64,000 bases of DNA from Paguma larvata (GCA_030068075.1 CM057835.1:40108715-40172714), one strand, 5' to 3'. Shown: positions 13,001-28,000, counted from the stretch's first letter. The notes: generated by a model from the sequence alone, not told the origin. A program made the numbers and translations.

Positions 13001-16000
13001 CGTATTTTGAAAACAAAGTGACTATCTTCAACGTGCCTGAGAATTGTCGAACTGGTAAGCTCGCCTCTTAGGAAAACACTAGATTTTTGCTTCGATTCAA
13101 TTCCTTGGTCATCCTTTAAATGCAATTATGCAAAACATTTAAAAACGCTTGAATGTCAGGGGTGCCTGGCTGGCTCCGTTGGAAGTCTGCGACTCTTGAT
13201 CATGGGGTCGTGAGTTCGAGTCCTATGTTGGGTATAGAGATTACTTAAATACATAAGTATTTTTTAAAAATGCATGAATGTCAAGGGTGTTCTATATAAA
13301 ACTCTGTAGTCTTATAAGATCATATACTCTTCAGAGGCAAACCTTTTTGTCCTTATTTCCGCAATCCTCATATAGAAGACAGCTGAATCCTCTAGGAATA
13401 TGAATGGGTGACGGACAAATGCTGTTTATGTTTTCTGTTTGGACCGTGTACATAGGTGTCACAGATGCCTTTATAAAGCAATAAGTAATTTGAATCTTTA
13501 CAAAGTTTCAATACATTTTCAAGGACCCAGAAATAGATCATCTCATAGAAATGTTGATCTGACTTATAAAATAAATAGTTTGCTTTACTTGTCATATTTT
13601 CTGGACGAATTAAAACAGCTAAACTGTTTTGATGCTATAGGCAGCCAAGACTGTGGCCTAGGCACATCAATGGGCATAGGACTACCAGGTTTATTTTAAA
13701 AAGAAAAAAGTTGCAAGAGGGGGACCTGCGTGGCTCAGTTGGTTAAGCATCTGACTCTTGATCTCGGCTCAGGCCGTGGTCTCACGATTGATGAGATTGA
13801 GCCCCACATCAGGCTCTGCTGCTATTACCTAATTCTATTGGCTTAGAATTCTATTAGCTATTACCTAATTCTAATTGCTTAGAATTCTATCAGCTTAGAA
13901 TTCTATTAGCCAATTTTATTAGCTTAGACTGCTCTCTCTCCCTCTCTCTCTGCCCCTCCTATGCTGGCATCTGCGTGCGCTCTGTCTCATTCTCTCTCAA
14001 AATAAATAAGTAAACTCTCGAAAAAGTAAAATGTTACAAGAAATGCCTCATGCATCCTATTGTCATTATGTATGCACGCATGGTTAATACTGTGCTTTCA
14101 CAGTTAGTGGTTTGGTAAAGCAACATGTCTAATACTCTGATTTCTGGGCCGTAAAGCTTGTCCGAATGATATTAAGACTGCTACACAGTGTATTAAAAGT
14201 GACTTGCATATATTAACAATTCAGCACATTTATTAAAATATCAAAGTGTAAAATCTTTCTTATCATATTCAAAGCTGTGCTATTCCTCTAACTAACGTGA
14301 TCAAGTTCAGCTGTAAAAGAAACAAGATATACAGAGAAAGTTCCATCCAAAAATGGTCCGTGAACTGGGGTAGTGGGTAGGGGGGGAGAATTTGAGAACC
14401 ACTGCTGCCAAGGATGGGATGGATATTCTCAAATGTGTGGAATATAAACTGTGTTATTCACAGTACCCACATAATTGAAGTTTCCAAGTAACAGGGGAGC
14501 TTGGAGTTTGGGAGAGCGTTTAGACACTGCACTTACCTGTAAAATCAATCTACTTGTGGTTTTAGGGAGACTATACTACAACCATACCTTGTTTGTAATT
14601 CAATTATATTGCTCTTTATAATTTTCGGTGATATTGCATTTATCTACACAGGCACTTCAGTGGGACGAGTGACTGCCATAGACCACGATGAGCCTGACAC
14701 TCTCCATACTCGTCTGAAGTACAAAATCTTACAGCAAATCCCAGATCATCCAAAGCATTTCTCCATACATCCAGATACAGGTGTCATCACCACAACTACA
14801 CCTTTCCTGGATAGAGAAGTAATGAACTGATTAATTAATTTTACCGTCACTAAGCTTTATTTAAACTGATAATGAACTCCCAGAGAAGTTGCTATTAGGC
14901 GTCCTACGGCCACATCTCCCGGCTTGCTTCTATACAGGCCATGCTTAGGACTTCTTGGATACTTTCTTTGTCTCTACAGAGATTTGGGGAAGGTACAAGG
15001 TATTAGACAAGTTCTTACTTAAGATCATTGACCTAATTTGATGTGTGAATGATAAAATAGATTTAAATTTTGAAATGTTAATTAGGTACATCAGTTTTCT
15101 GTTGCACTGACTAGCTAATCTCTTGGTCTATATTTATATTTAAGGTGGCCTTTAAAAAAAAAAAAGAATCTAAAATAATCAGAGCCTAAGCAATGGCTAT
15201 GAGAATTGCAAGTTGTCGGAAATAGAAGTGTTCTTCAATATACCTTTTTCTTTTCTTTTCTTTCTTTTTTTTCCCAGAACTGTGATACATACCAGTTAAT
15301 AATGGAAGTGCGAGACATGGGGGGCCAACCTTTTGGTTTATTTACTACAGGAACAATTACTATTTCACTTGAGGATGAAAATGACAATCCGCCATATTTT
15401 ACTGAAACATCTGTGAGTATGTCTTCGTATTCATTTACCAAGGTTCATTTACTTTCGCAAAAAAACACATCTGGAATTTGGTAGCTCTGTGAGACTGCAG
15501 ATTTTTGGTTTAAGAGTTACTGCTTACAGATAACATGCAAAAAAAAAAAAGATTTCTGTAATAATAATTGAAGGACCAGTTATTTCTAAATGCTAGGGAG
15601 AAAAACACTCTCTTGGCCATTTAATGGCCTCTTAACCTTTGATGCCTGCTGTTCATGTATTCTTCATTTTCTTGGATGCCAAAGTCTGTTATCGATGCCT
15701 TGGATTTAAATTCCTTTTAAAGAGTGCAGGCGAAGAGGCCCTCTCTCTGGTATCCTTTGGACTTTAACTTCCTAAGATGTTAAAAAGAGACTAGCTTTGT
15801 GTTTTCTGCCCTGCTGGGAGATGAGTAAGTACAGTGTACCCTCCCACTCTCTGTCATCTATATGCAGATTCTTCCAGCATCACATATGAACAAACTTTCC
15901 CTTAGAAAGTCGGCAATACAAAACATATATAAAGGATGATACTTCCAGGAAATGGCTTTTCTTTCTTGGACTTTTAGTGAGTCATCTTCATTTTCTCATT

Positions 16001-19000
16001 AATCTATCCCAGACTACAAGTTAAAGAAGAGAGAACCCCTAACGATAGGCATATTCATGCTCTGTTTTATATGGATCCCTATAACTTGTAAGGATAAGTT
16101 TATCCTATATTTTATTTGAGAAAATGAAATGTCAGTTAAATAACTTGCTCACGATCTCATATGTATAGACCATGTAAGGGGAAAAACTGGGATTAGAATT
16201 AAGATCTGTTACCCTCCAAAGGCTATCAGGCTATCACCCTTCTATGAATTCATCTTACATCTCTAGAAGATTCTGATTTACTATTTGTTTAGTCTTTTAA
16301 TTACTATAATGTGCTTCTGTAAACAGATTTCTTCTTTGGAGGGAAGAAGAGGAAAGAATGTGATTTAAATTCTCAAAAAAGGAAAAACTTTTTCCTTAAA
16401 ATGTTTGCTAGTGAGTCAGAAGTAAATTAGAAGCAAAAATTGGCATAGTAACAAGTCATCTGGTAATAATAATAAGAAGTCAATGTAGGCTATAATGATC
16501 TACAAATATTGAAGATTTAATATGTTAATATAAGTGGGGCCATAGACTATAAATATGGAGGAGATTCAGAATAGAGACAAACCTGAGGGCTTGAATGATT
16601 TAGAGAAGTTTAGAAGTTAAGACGTGAATTAATCTTTGAAGAATGAGTAAGATTTGAAAAGTCAGTTTAGTGAGGAGACAAGTACACTATACAAGAAATT
16701 TGTAAATCCTTTCCAATATATGATTGCACGTTCCCATACTGCTTTATTTTCTTTTTCTTTACATGTAAGTTTTATAGTAGAAAATCATGGTGTTAATGCT
16801 ATGAATTTTTAATAACAAGAGGCAATTGTTTCAGTATCATACAGAAGTAGAAGAAAACAGAATTGATGTCGAGATTTTACGAATGGCGGTACGTGACCAG
16901 GACTTACCCAACACTCCTCACTCAAAGGCTGTATATAAGATCCTACAGGGAAATGAAAACGGAAACTTCAAAATTACCACAGACCCCAATACAAATGAAG
17001 CAGTCTTATGTGTTGTCAAGGTAAGCAAACATCAAAAACGATCAAGCTATACTTTAAAAAATACTAACTTACACCTGGGCATTGATATCTACATATCTAT
17101 GTCTATATCCTACATACTATATATCTATGTATGTACGTGACTAGAGAATTACAATACAATGCTGAAATAATTTATATTGGTTTACATAAATGTTTTATTA
17201 TTATTATTATTATTATTTTACCCTATCTTCTTTCTCAGAAGATAGGCATTAGGGCACCTGAGTGGCTCAGTTGATTAAGCATATAACTCTTGATCTCAGC
17301 TCAGGTCATGATCTTGTGGTTCGTGAAATTGAGCCTTGTGTTAGGCTTTGTGAGAACAGTGAGGAGCCTCCTTGGGATTCTGTCTCTCTCTCTCTCTCTC
17401 TTTGCCCCTTCCCTGATCGTGGTTTCTCTTTCTCTGTCTCTCTCAAAATAAAGAAAAAAAAAGAGGAAGAAGATAGGTATTGTGGGTACAAAACACATTG
17501 TTCTATACATGGAGGAATTCCAAGACAGAGAAATATTTTATTAGTAATCAGGTATTAGTCTTAGAAAGAGTCTTAGATAGCCACTTGTCCAAATCCCTTA
17601 TTTTATGAAACACAGGACAGAGAGAAATAGAAGAATCACTACTGGAAATCAAACCTGTTGACTTTTCAAGTGCCTTCATGCACATATTTTACTTTTCTAT
17701 GATGAACAAGACAGACTAGTAAATATTCAACAGCTATTCTTGTTAATTCTCCTGTATTTGAGGTAGCCAGCAGTTAGGGATTTTAAAAATTCAATTGCAA
17801 TTAGTGGCACCCAGAATGATGACTTGAACTAAATCTGGTTCCTTTTTCTTCCTTCGAAGTAATAACGAGGCCCCACCCTGCTTAGCTTCTGAGATCAGAT
17901 GAATCAGGGGTATTTCAGGTGTTATAGCTGTAGACAAAACTGATTCTTTTCCGAGTCCATCTACCCAGAGCCCTCACTTACCTGTTGCATAATTTCCCTG
18001 ATCAATTTCTTAGGGACAGTGTATTTTCCTATACACTATTGTGCATATATGCACTCTTGTGTATGTATGCACAAGTTGTACTTTCCTCCTAAGAGTTTTA
18101 GAAAATGCCCTTTAATTATTATGTTGCTTTTTCTTTCTCTCGCTCATCTTTTTCTTTTTCTTCCTTGGGTTTTTTTGTTTGTTTCTTTTTGATTGTTTGT
18201 TTTTTTGGGGAGTCTAGATTTCTTTCTCTTGCTTTCCTTTTTTTTGTTGTCCTGATAGATTTTAGTTTCTAATTGTTTACCTATTGTTTCAAGATGCTTC
18301 TCATTATTCAGTTCAGAACTGAGCACTTTGGTTAGGAGCTATACAAACTTAAATATATAATTAAAAAAACTAAATATAATGGACTTTGATAGTATCATAA
18401 TTTTTACTCATACACTCAAAGTAACTGCTCCATTAGCCAAATCTCATGTTCTAGTAGTCTATTTTATAGACTTCCTTTTATACTTTTTATATACTTCTAT
18501 TATACTGTTATCTCATTTGATAAATTTAGATTTATTCAAACACTTATTCTTTATTTCTATTAATATTTAAGCCTGCAATGAAGAAGTGAAGGCAAGACTT
18601 TCCCAAAGGGTGAAGAAAAATTGGTTGAATCGTCAACAATTTTATATTTGATAGTGTCTGTTTCTCATTATAGGAAGTTAACAATTAGTCTTACACTAGC
18701 ACCTGCCTTGGGTAACATCTTATATGCAAAAATGATATTCCTTTTTGTGCTAAAACTTGGAATCATACGTGTAAGTCTTCTATGTACAGTGGTCCAAATT
18801 GACTGATAAAAGTGTGTTTATTGAGTAGGCGTTGAACTACGAAGTCCATCGCGAGGTTGTTTTGCAAGTTGGTGTACTTAATGAAGCAGAATTCACTAAA
18901 GCAGCAAACTCAAAACCTCCTACTATGTGCACTACAACTGTCACTGTTAAAATTAAAGACAGTGATGAGGGCCCTGAATGCCAACCACCAGTAAAAGTTC

Positions 19001-22000
19001 TTCAGAGTACAGATGACCTCCCGGTTGGAGAAGAACTCCATGGATACAAAGCGTTAGATCCAGAAACACGCAGTGGTGAAGGCTTAAGGTAATGTATTCT
19101 TCAAAATAACATATTTTGAGATTATGTTCAATCTTTGGTTTGAGCATTTACCTTTGATTTCTAAAAATTAGGTATAAGAAGATAGGAGATGAAGATAACT
19201 GGTTTGAAATTAATGAACACACTGGTGACTTGAGAACTATAAAAGTGCTAGATAGAGAATCAAAATTTGTCAAAAACGACCAATACAATGTGTCCGTGGT
19301 TGCAATGGATGCAGGTGAGTACAGTTTTCTAGAAACACAGGATATATTTTTAAGGAGATCTTAGGGTGAACTTTGTTTATTGTCAGATCCAAACTTAGTG
19401 CGAAATATGTTTGTACTGACTGCTCAAATTTATTGGAGACCACCCAGCATCAGCTCGATCGCATCAGTAGTGCAAAAGTAGGAGGTGATGAATGAATGGC
19501 CAAAGACACGGTGGCCTCCTCCAGGATCTCCATTGTTTTCAGGAGTACAGATTTAGATTATTATGGTTTCAACTTGCTGAAAGCGTTTAACCCACTCAAA
19601 CAGTTTGGCTCAAGGTAAGTTCGTTCTGAGCTTCTTGTAATGGGGAACAAAACATTTATCCTGTTTCCTAAAGAAATGATCGAACAATGACTCTTAAGTC
19701 TTTTGCTGCGGTTTGCAGTCCTTCTACTTAATTCTAGAACTTCTCTTGTGAAGAAATATCCTTCATATATCATAGTGTTTTCAAAATGCTTTTGAACATA
19801 CACTCCTACAGTAAACCATTTTTGAATGTGCACCGTTGTAGTGTATCCCCTGACAGTTTTGTTTGTTTTGTAATGCAAGTGGTCGCCTGACTTAAGCTTT
19901 GTTTGCTAAGGCATCCACTTCAAAAATGACTGTCTGCTGTCTAGTCTGCCTCAAGCGGACTAGAGAAAGACCCAAGCCACATCCCAATATCAGCCCAGGC
20001 TCCTTTATTTTAGAGATCTTGTTTGATTTCAATACCTGACCACCTGTTGCTTGTGTTTTCACTTCCCAGTGCTTTAAGTTCTTGCTCTTATGTTTTAAAT
20101 TCACCAGTAAAGAATGAGCTCCAGGAACCCTTGGCCCCGACTCTTGACCCCGATAGAAGCAGTAGCTCAGGCTTTCTTTTCTTCTCCCCTGCCCCCGACA
20201 ACCTCGCTGTGTGCCTCAGCTGGGCCACATAATTTCCAGGACCTTTTTTCTCCAAAAGTTGGTGATGGCACCTTGCAATCGTGTAAGAACCACACAGGCC
20301 AGTCCAGCCCCAGAATTGGTTATCCGCTGGCTGAGATCCACACACAGCAACTCTCCTGTATTTACCAGTATGTGCTGCTATGCTAATGTACATGCCATAA
20401 AAATATACAAACAAGCAGTCGTTAAGTGTTATTCCCATGTGCCACAAATATTCAGGTTTCAAAATCTAAAGGAAAAACTAATTGTTACTGTCATCATATA
20501 ACCATGTGCATATGATATTCCCTTCCTCTCGATACCTGTCACGCAGACTTTTGATGTAGAAAGGACAAAAAAGCTACCAAAGAATGGAGAAAACATTAGC
20601 TGGGAAATATAGTTAATGTTGCCACCACTCTAAAAGCACGGGTGATTTGCTACTCTTGTATAAACAAGAATTGGTTCAGGAACACAATTATGATGTCGAG
20701 AAGGATTTATTTCTACTCATTTATTCCACAAATGTTGATAGTCTAGTAAGCTCCAAGCACCAGGCATGTTACCATGAAAACTGAAACTTATAACACACGA
20801 GCAAATTCTCACATGATATCAATTAAAAGACTATTATATTCTTATAAGAGGTCCTTGGTATGATGACTTTCCCCATAAATGTGTGGATATCATAAGAGGG
20901 AGAAATCAGTTAAGAGGTGCCCAGATTAAAGGGTAAAGGGAGATTTCACAGAAATGAAGAAGCTTGGTGAAAGGAAAACGAAATACTATTTGAAGAGAAG
21001 GAAAATATGGAGAACAGAAATATGAGAAAGTAATTTTGTCTTTTGGTGCTAAAAGTACAAGGAAATGAAACGCCAAATCTAAACTGTAAGATTCTACATC
21101 CCAGGCTCATGAATGACCTGGGTGTGCTCAAGAAGAAGTAAAGACATGGACGTTACAAGTGTTCACGTGAGACGATATGGTGGGACCAGTGCTTTTGTTT
21201 ATTTGAACTTTAATCTATTAATCTGTATCTCCAAGGACCAAATATATAAGTAATTATTTATATTTTCATGTGGACATTTACTTTTGATACTCATAAATAT
21301 TTCAGGGTGATGACCTAGACATTCTTCCAGCTTTCTTAGAATCCAATTGATTTACGTCAGTTTCTTGTGTTCGTCTTGTTAGTGTTCTTTGTTAAGCAGG
21401 CTGGTATCCCTGCTGGCCCGCTAGAAAGCACCTTTTTATACACCCTGTGCCTCATGTAGCGCACTGCTCCACCTCTTTGAGATTCAGGTCCCTTAACTTC
21501 CTCAAATGAATGACAGTGACATCTGTGATTGTTCCCACTCGTTTGTATTCAGGTCTTCTCTTAATACCTCCTAAGGCCCCTTTCCCGGGGAATAATATGT
21601 TAATTCTCAGAGATGATGTGTCTTCTCTATAAAAGGGTATTTCATTGTTTCTCATTTACATTCTGTTCCTCTAACTAGATTGATTGTGAAAATTAACACA
21701 TCTTTGTTAGTTGGATGATTTTGAAGTTGTTACTTGTATTCAGATTTATCTACAAATTTCTGGCAGTATCAAAATGTTTATATCCTATTGTAGATTTCTT
21801 ATTAGAAAACCTAGATCTCTCTTTTATTTCTAGATACTTTAAAACTTGTTCAGATAGAATAGTTTTTAAATAGGTATATAGTGGTTGCCTTTTGTTAAGT
21901 AATTAATTTAAAAGTCACTTTTAATTAATTTTGTAGCTTTTCAACAGAAAAAAAAAACACTAAAACATACAAGATATGAATTACGTCTTATTTCAAACTA

Positions 22001-25000
22001 AAAATGGATTATATTTACATATGATTTATAGCGGCGTTTCTGATAAATTCAACATATACACTCCAAATTTAGATTGGCATTCAATGCAAAAAAAATAGAA
22101 ACCTATCAATTATTTTTATGTTTATTTCAATTTTGAAAGCTTGTCATTCTTTGTAGTTTATTATATTATCACAAATGATAATTTTTAAACATGTTTTTTA
22201 TGTTTTTTCAACTTTATCTTTTAAACACAAATAATGGGCAATGTTGTCATTAAAATATTTATTGAGACTTAATGTGTAAAGTATTAGGACAATACCAGTG
22301 ACCATCTAGAGATGAGTAAGAGCTCCTATTGTCAAAAACATATTTATTGAATGAGGGAGAGGGTGCAAATTTAATTTTATAGTTTATTCAACTAAGTGTT
22401 TTGGAAAGTATAAAATAGTAATAGCATTGTGTTCATCATGTTAGTGCGAAGTTACAAGTTAGCCAAGAAATGCTAGAAGATCAATAGGCTCCCAAGGTGA
22501 ATCTGACTCAGTTCTTAGGATGGACATGTTCACAGTTCAGTGTGTGAGTCAATGATGAGCCAAGTGTTCTGAGAAATCAGAGAATATTGCTACCATTGTC
22601 CATTGAAGTCACAGCAAGTTTCACAAGGAAGTTATAAATTGAGGAGATTCTTGAAGGATGACCAGATTTTGTCAGGCAAAGAGAAAGACAAAAATATTCC
22701 TAGCAGTGGCAATAGAATGTACCAAAGCAGACAAGAAGGAGCATACCTCATGGGTTTGCAGAGAAGTTTCACAACGTCTCAGCAAAGAGGATATGAGGAA
22801 ATGAGTCCGGAGAGGGTCAAGGAAGTGATTGATGACCAAAGTCTTTGTATTTTCAGGATGAATATATGCTCTTCAGAAAGGTGTAAGAAATCAATTTTAT
22901 TTTCAATTGGTTATTCTGTAGTGATATTACTCATAATATCATACCTTTTCATTTTAAAAAGCATCTATGATATCTGATACAGTCATCAGTCTTTGAGGAA
23001 GGGTGACATGTCACTATTTGTACTTGTGGCAGTTGTATTTGTGCTCTAAAAAGTATGAAATTCAAGTTCAGATAGCCAGTAAAAAGCAGATGTCATCTGT
23101 GTAGCATAGAGATGTTGAAAATAACATTTTAAGTAAAAAAATACCCTATTTTCAATTTTTCTTAGCTGGCAGATCTTGCACGGGAACCCTGGTTGTTCTT
23201 TTGGAAGATAAGAACGATCACCCGCCACGAATTGAAAAAGGTGAAGTGACAATTTGCCAGAATCATAAGGATTATGCCCTTCTCGAAGCTGTAGATCGAG
23301 ACGGACCTGAGAATGGCCCACCTTTTGAATTCTTTCTGGATAATTCTGCCAGCAAACTTTGGAACTTAGAAACAAGGGACGGTATGTAATTATACTAAAT
23401 CTTCTAATCGTTAGGAACTTAAGATGGCTGATGGTTTTGACATTCACCTTAGTTCATTGTGATAAATAAACATTCATTTTAGGAAATTAATTTATTGATC
23501 CCCTCCAAAGGATAATATCTTGCTTTTTAATTTTTTTAAAAAAACACTTGTTAGCATTTAATGAGTTTCCTTTCACATGGCTTCAGGCTACCAGGACGCA
23601 GAGCCCCTCACCCCACGCCCCATTGTAGCTTTCATCTTCTTTTCTGCTCTTCGACTGGAGAACCAGACTTTCATGATGACAGGCCATTTGGGGTGCTTTC
23701 CCTTTCCCCAAAACTTTGCAGTAGCCCAGTCGGACCACAGCAATGATGGGAGCAGCTCCAGTCTTGTTTCTGGCCGCATGTACCCGTGTCTGCTCACTGA
23801 CTAAGGTCCATGTTGTATCAAAGTGGACAGTTGGGCAGAAGCTCTGGTTTCTCTTTAAATGGTAATGCCTCCTACCGACTTTTCCGAAGTGATGTAGGTG
23901 ATATTTGTTGAAGTTGATCCTATGGTGGTGCCTGCCACTAGCATTACCCTGGCCTCCTGGCTGCTTCTGGGACTTGCCGATGCAACTGTGGCTTTGGCTC
24001 ATGTGGCTCCGAAGTTTCTGGGTTTTCCTCAGTGTGGATGCCATGTTGCCGCCCGGACAAAAGAGCAGTAACCTTACATTGTTATTTATTTATTTTTTAA
24101 AGTTTATTTATCTTGAGAGAGAGAGAGAGAACCAGTGGGGAGGGGCAGAAAGGGGGGGGGGGGGAGGACAGAAGATCCAAAACAGGCTCTTAGAGAATCG
24201 GATGCAGGGCTCAAACCCATGAACCGTGAGATCATGACCTGAGCTGAAGTCGGATCCTTAAGCAATTAGGCCACCCCGGGGCCACAATACCTTGCTTCTT
24301 TAAAGCAATGGATAATATATTTATGTTTAGGCTCTTGTCCCAAATATCTTTTAAGAAATCATATAAATATAATATGTGAATAACATTAAGTATAGCTTAG
24401 CCTAATATAAGTGTAGAGTAATATTAATTTTTTTAGTTTTTCAAGAAATCAAAATCATTTTTAAGAAATAAAAATAAACCACTGACGTTTTTCCTTTAAG
24501 CTAAATTCTGCATCTTCTCTCTTCCTCCCTCCACCCCAAGAATACCAAGGAAGAATAATATTGCTATTGAAAGGTCATAGGGGCACCTGGGTGGCTCAGT
24601 CATTTTAGTGTCTGACTTCAGCTCAAGTCATGATCATGCAGTTTGTGAGTTTGAGCCTTGCATCGGGCTCTGTGCTGATGGCTTGGACCCTGGAGCCGCT
24701 TTGGATTCTGTGTCTCCCTCTCTCTCTCTGCCCTTCCCCTGCTCATGTTCTGTCTGTCTATCTGTCTGTCTCTCTCTCACAAAAGAAAATGTCATATAAA
24801 CATATATTCTCTCTGCCTTTTCTTCCTGTAGGTAAAACTGCCATTCTTCGTCCGCAGCAATTTCTTGACTATAACTATTATACTGTGCCTATCATAGTAA
24901 AAGATAGACATGGTTTAGATGCAAAACACATGTTAACAGTGAGAGTATGTGACTGTACGACCCCATCTGACTGTAAGATGAATATAAAAAATGTGAGAGA

Positions 25001-28000
25001 TGTCAAGCCATCAAACGTAATCCTTGGAAGATGGGCTATTCTTGCCATGGTGTTGGGTTCTGCATTGCTGTCATGTAAGTATAATTATCTAAAATATATT
25101 AGTTGAAGTCTTATCTAATATTTTCAAAATATATATGGTAGTTCTTTATTTAATGAGCTTTATAGCCTTTGGTAAATGTGCCCTTTTAAAAATCTTGTGT
25201 GTCCTGTATGACTTGGGGTTCTGATTCACAGAAGAAACTAATCAGCAAGAGCAGATTAAATTCAAAGTAATTTTCAGAAGTGTACCCTTAGTTCTTCCAA
25301 TGATAAGCTGTGAGACACTGGATAAATCATTTCCTCTTCTTTGACCTCATTTTTCCATAAGTAAAATAAAGAGATTGTATAAAAGTAATGTTAAGATTTC
25401 ATCCCATATAAAACATAGTCTTTTAACCAGCCAAGTTTATGCACAAAAAAAATTAATGAAGAGTACTTCCAAAATTCACTTAGATGTTTATGCTCACTGT
25501 AATTAATGTGATTTAGCATACATTGTTTCAAGTTTATTTATTTATTTTGAGAGAGAGAGTGAATGAGGAAGGGGCAGAGAGAGACAGAATCCCAAGTAGG
25601 CTTCTGATTATCAACACAGAGCCTGGCTCCATCTCACGAACCTTGAGATCATGACCTGAGCAGAAATCAGGAGTGGGACACTCAACTGACTGAGCCATCG
25701 GGGGGGGGGGGGTCCTGATTTAACATACATCTTAAGAAGACTCCAATGAGAGGCGCCTGGCTAGCTCAGTCAGAGGAGCATGCAACCCTTGATCTCGGGG
25801 TCATGAGTTTAAGTCCCACATTGTGTGTAGAGATTACTTAAAAACAAACAAACTTTAAAAAATAAGAAAAGAAAATTAGAACTCTTAAAAAAAATAAACA
25901 AACAAACAAACAAAAGACCCCAGTGTACGGAAAACGGTCATATGGTAAGCCACTGAGGAAAAGTAATGCATGCAAAGAATGTTAGGGTTTCGAATTCTGC
26001 AAACCATGGATTTAGAGACGCGGAAGTGATGGGAATCATTGCCCACCCTTCTTCTGTCCTCTCTCCTTCCCACTCACACTCCTTCGTGCTTTCCTTTCTT
26101 TTTTAACAATTTGACTCTACAACCTATTGGCACTTAGAGACTTTCCCCATAGTCTTTACTGTGTCCTAACTCATCGAGCTGAGTTTCAGGTTAAACTGGA
26201 TGTTTCTCTTTGCACTATTAGTAGTCAACATACGCTTTCAGAATCGGGGACTGATTTTATGTAACTGCCTTTCATGTTTGTATTTATGCCTAATGCCCTT
26301 TTAGTGGGTTCTGTATGGATTTTTAGTACCAATAAAACTAGCTTACATTTCAATCAAAGGAAGTTGCTATTCGAGTGTGGAGGAAATAAGAGAATCATTT
26401 AAGTTAATTCTGAACTTGCTAAGAGACTTGTTAATAAACTGTGCTCACTTCATCCTTCTTACTTCTAATTGATTTCTTTCTCATTTAGCCTGATAACATA
26501 ATCTAGATACGACAGGGATGGTCTATATACTAATACCTTTGTTATTATTCTGTTTTAAATTTTATGACCTAAAGAGATCTCAATTTTTGGAACAAAATTT
26601 TTAAAGTTCTGTGAAGAAACTTAAAAAACTCATGTGATTTAAATAATGTAATATATACCTACATGAAAAAAATACTATTTTACTTAAGTACTTTTTATTT
26701 TTTAGGTATTCTGTTTACTTGTTTCTGTGTTACTGCTAAGAGAACAGTAAAGAAATGTTTTCCAGATGTAGCCCAGCAAAATTTAATTGTGTCAAATACT
26801 GAAGGACCCGGAGAAGAAGTGACGGTAAATTAGAGTTTACTCTCCTATGAACTGTGTGGTAATCCAATGATAACAGCTGATTATTATATAATAATAGTAA
26901 TAATAACAGCAAATGTTTATTGAGCACTTACTATGCCAAGCAGAATTTCACGTGACCTGCGTGCATTAATTCATTTAAACTTCATGATTCTGTTGTATTA
27001 GTTTCATAGGACTGCAAAGAATCACAAACTGGTAGTTCCTATACTTCTGGCAGCATGAATCAAATCTTCAATTGACATTCTCTCCATGTGTGCCTGTCTG
27101 TGTTTAAATTTCGCCTTTGGATTAGGGACCCACCCTAGTTGACCTCATCTTAGTTTAACTAAATACATATATAATGACTTGTTTTCAAACAAATTACATT
27201 CTGCAGCACTGAAGATCAGGACTTCAATATATGAATTTTGGTGGGGAAGAAATGAAAGCAAATTGTAGTTTCGATTTGATTCATTCATTTTATAAATCTA
27301 ACTTTATTTTTAGGAAGCAAATATTAGACTGCCCACACAGACATCCAACATTTGTGACACAAGCATGTCTGGTGGCAGTCTTGGCGGCCAAGGAGTCAAA
27401 ACACAGCAAAGCTTTGAGATGGTCAAAGGCGGCTACACTTTGGATTCCAACAAAGGAGGCGGACATCAGACCTTGGAATCTGTCAAGGGAGCAGGACAGG
27501 GAGTGACGGAGGCTGGCAGACACACGTACACAGACTGGCACAGCTTCACCCAGCCTCGGCTTGGCGAAGTGAGTGCTGATGTCTTCGGGTCGATATTATA
27601 TAAAAGTCTGAACATGATTTATAAGTCAGGATTTCCCAAAAGTTTGACTCTCCATGCACCTGGAACTCATCACCTTTTAGTGTTTAATTACCACCGATAT
27701 GGATTTCAGGCCCAAACCCAAAGGGAAAATGGTCTTTCAATGTTTAATTTCTAAAATAATCTTTAAAGCTACAGAACCATCTAGGAGTGGCATGTGTAGA
27801 CATGTTTAGGAAGTATAAAAAGACCAATAGCTTCTTCCCTAAAAATTAGCAGAAGAATCACCTGGAGTGAAAGATTTATGTGGAGTGCTCATAAATTATA
27901 AATATTTTTTGGATACTGTATTGAGTTCTCCATATAGTCATGAAGGACTGGCTACCAACGTCAATCAGGTTGACTGTTAAGTTTCATTTTGGGTGTTAGT

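Noticed and set aside
13822..13931. CRISPR-like array
   Set aside because: The units are not evenly spaced, have no unique spacers, and the DNA is a mammalian nuclear genome.
20088..20462. 124-codon - strand frame in DSC1 intron 11
   Set aside because: No domain recognised. The block may be an old LTR-like repeat. No splice or coding support.
22603..22977. 124-codon + strand frame in DSC1 intron 11
   Set aside because: Lies in an L2-like relic and shows no known protein domain.
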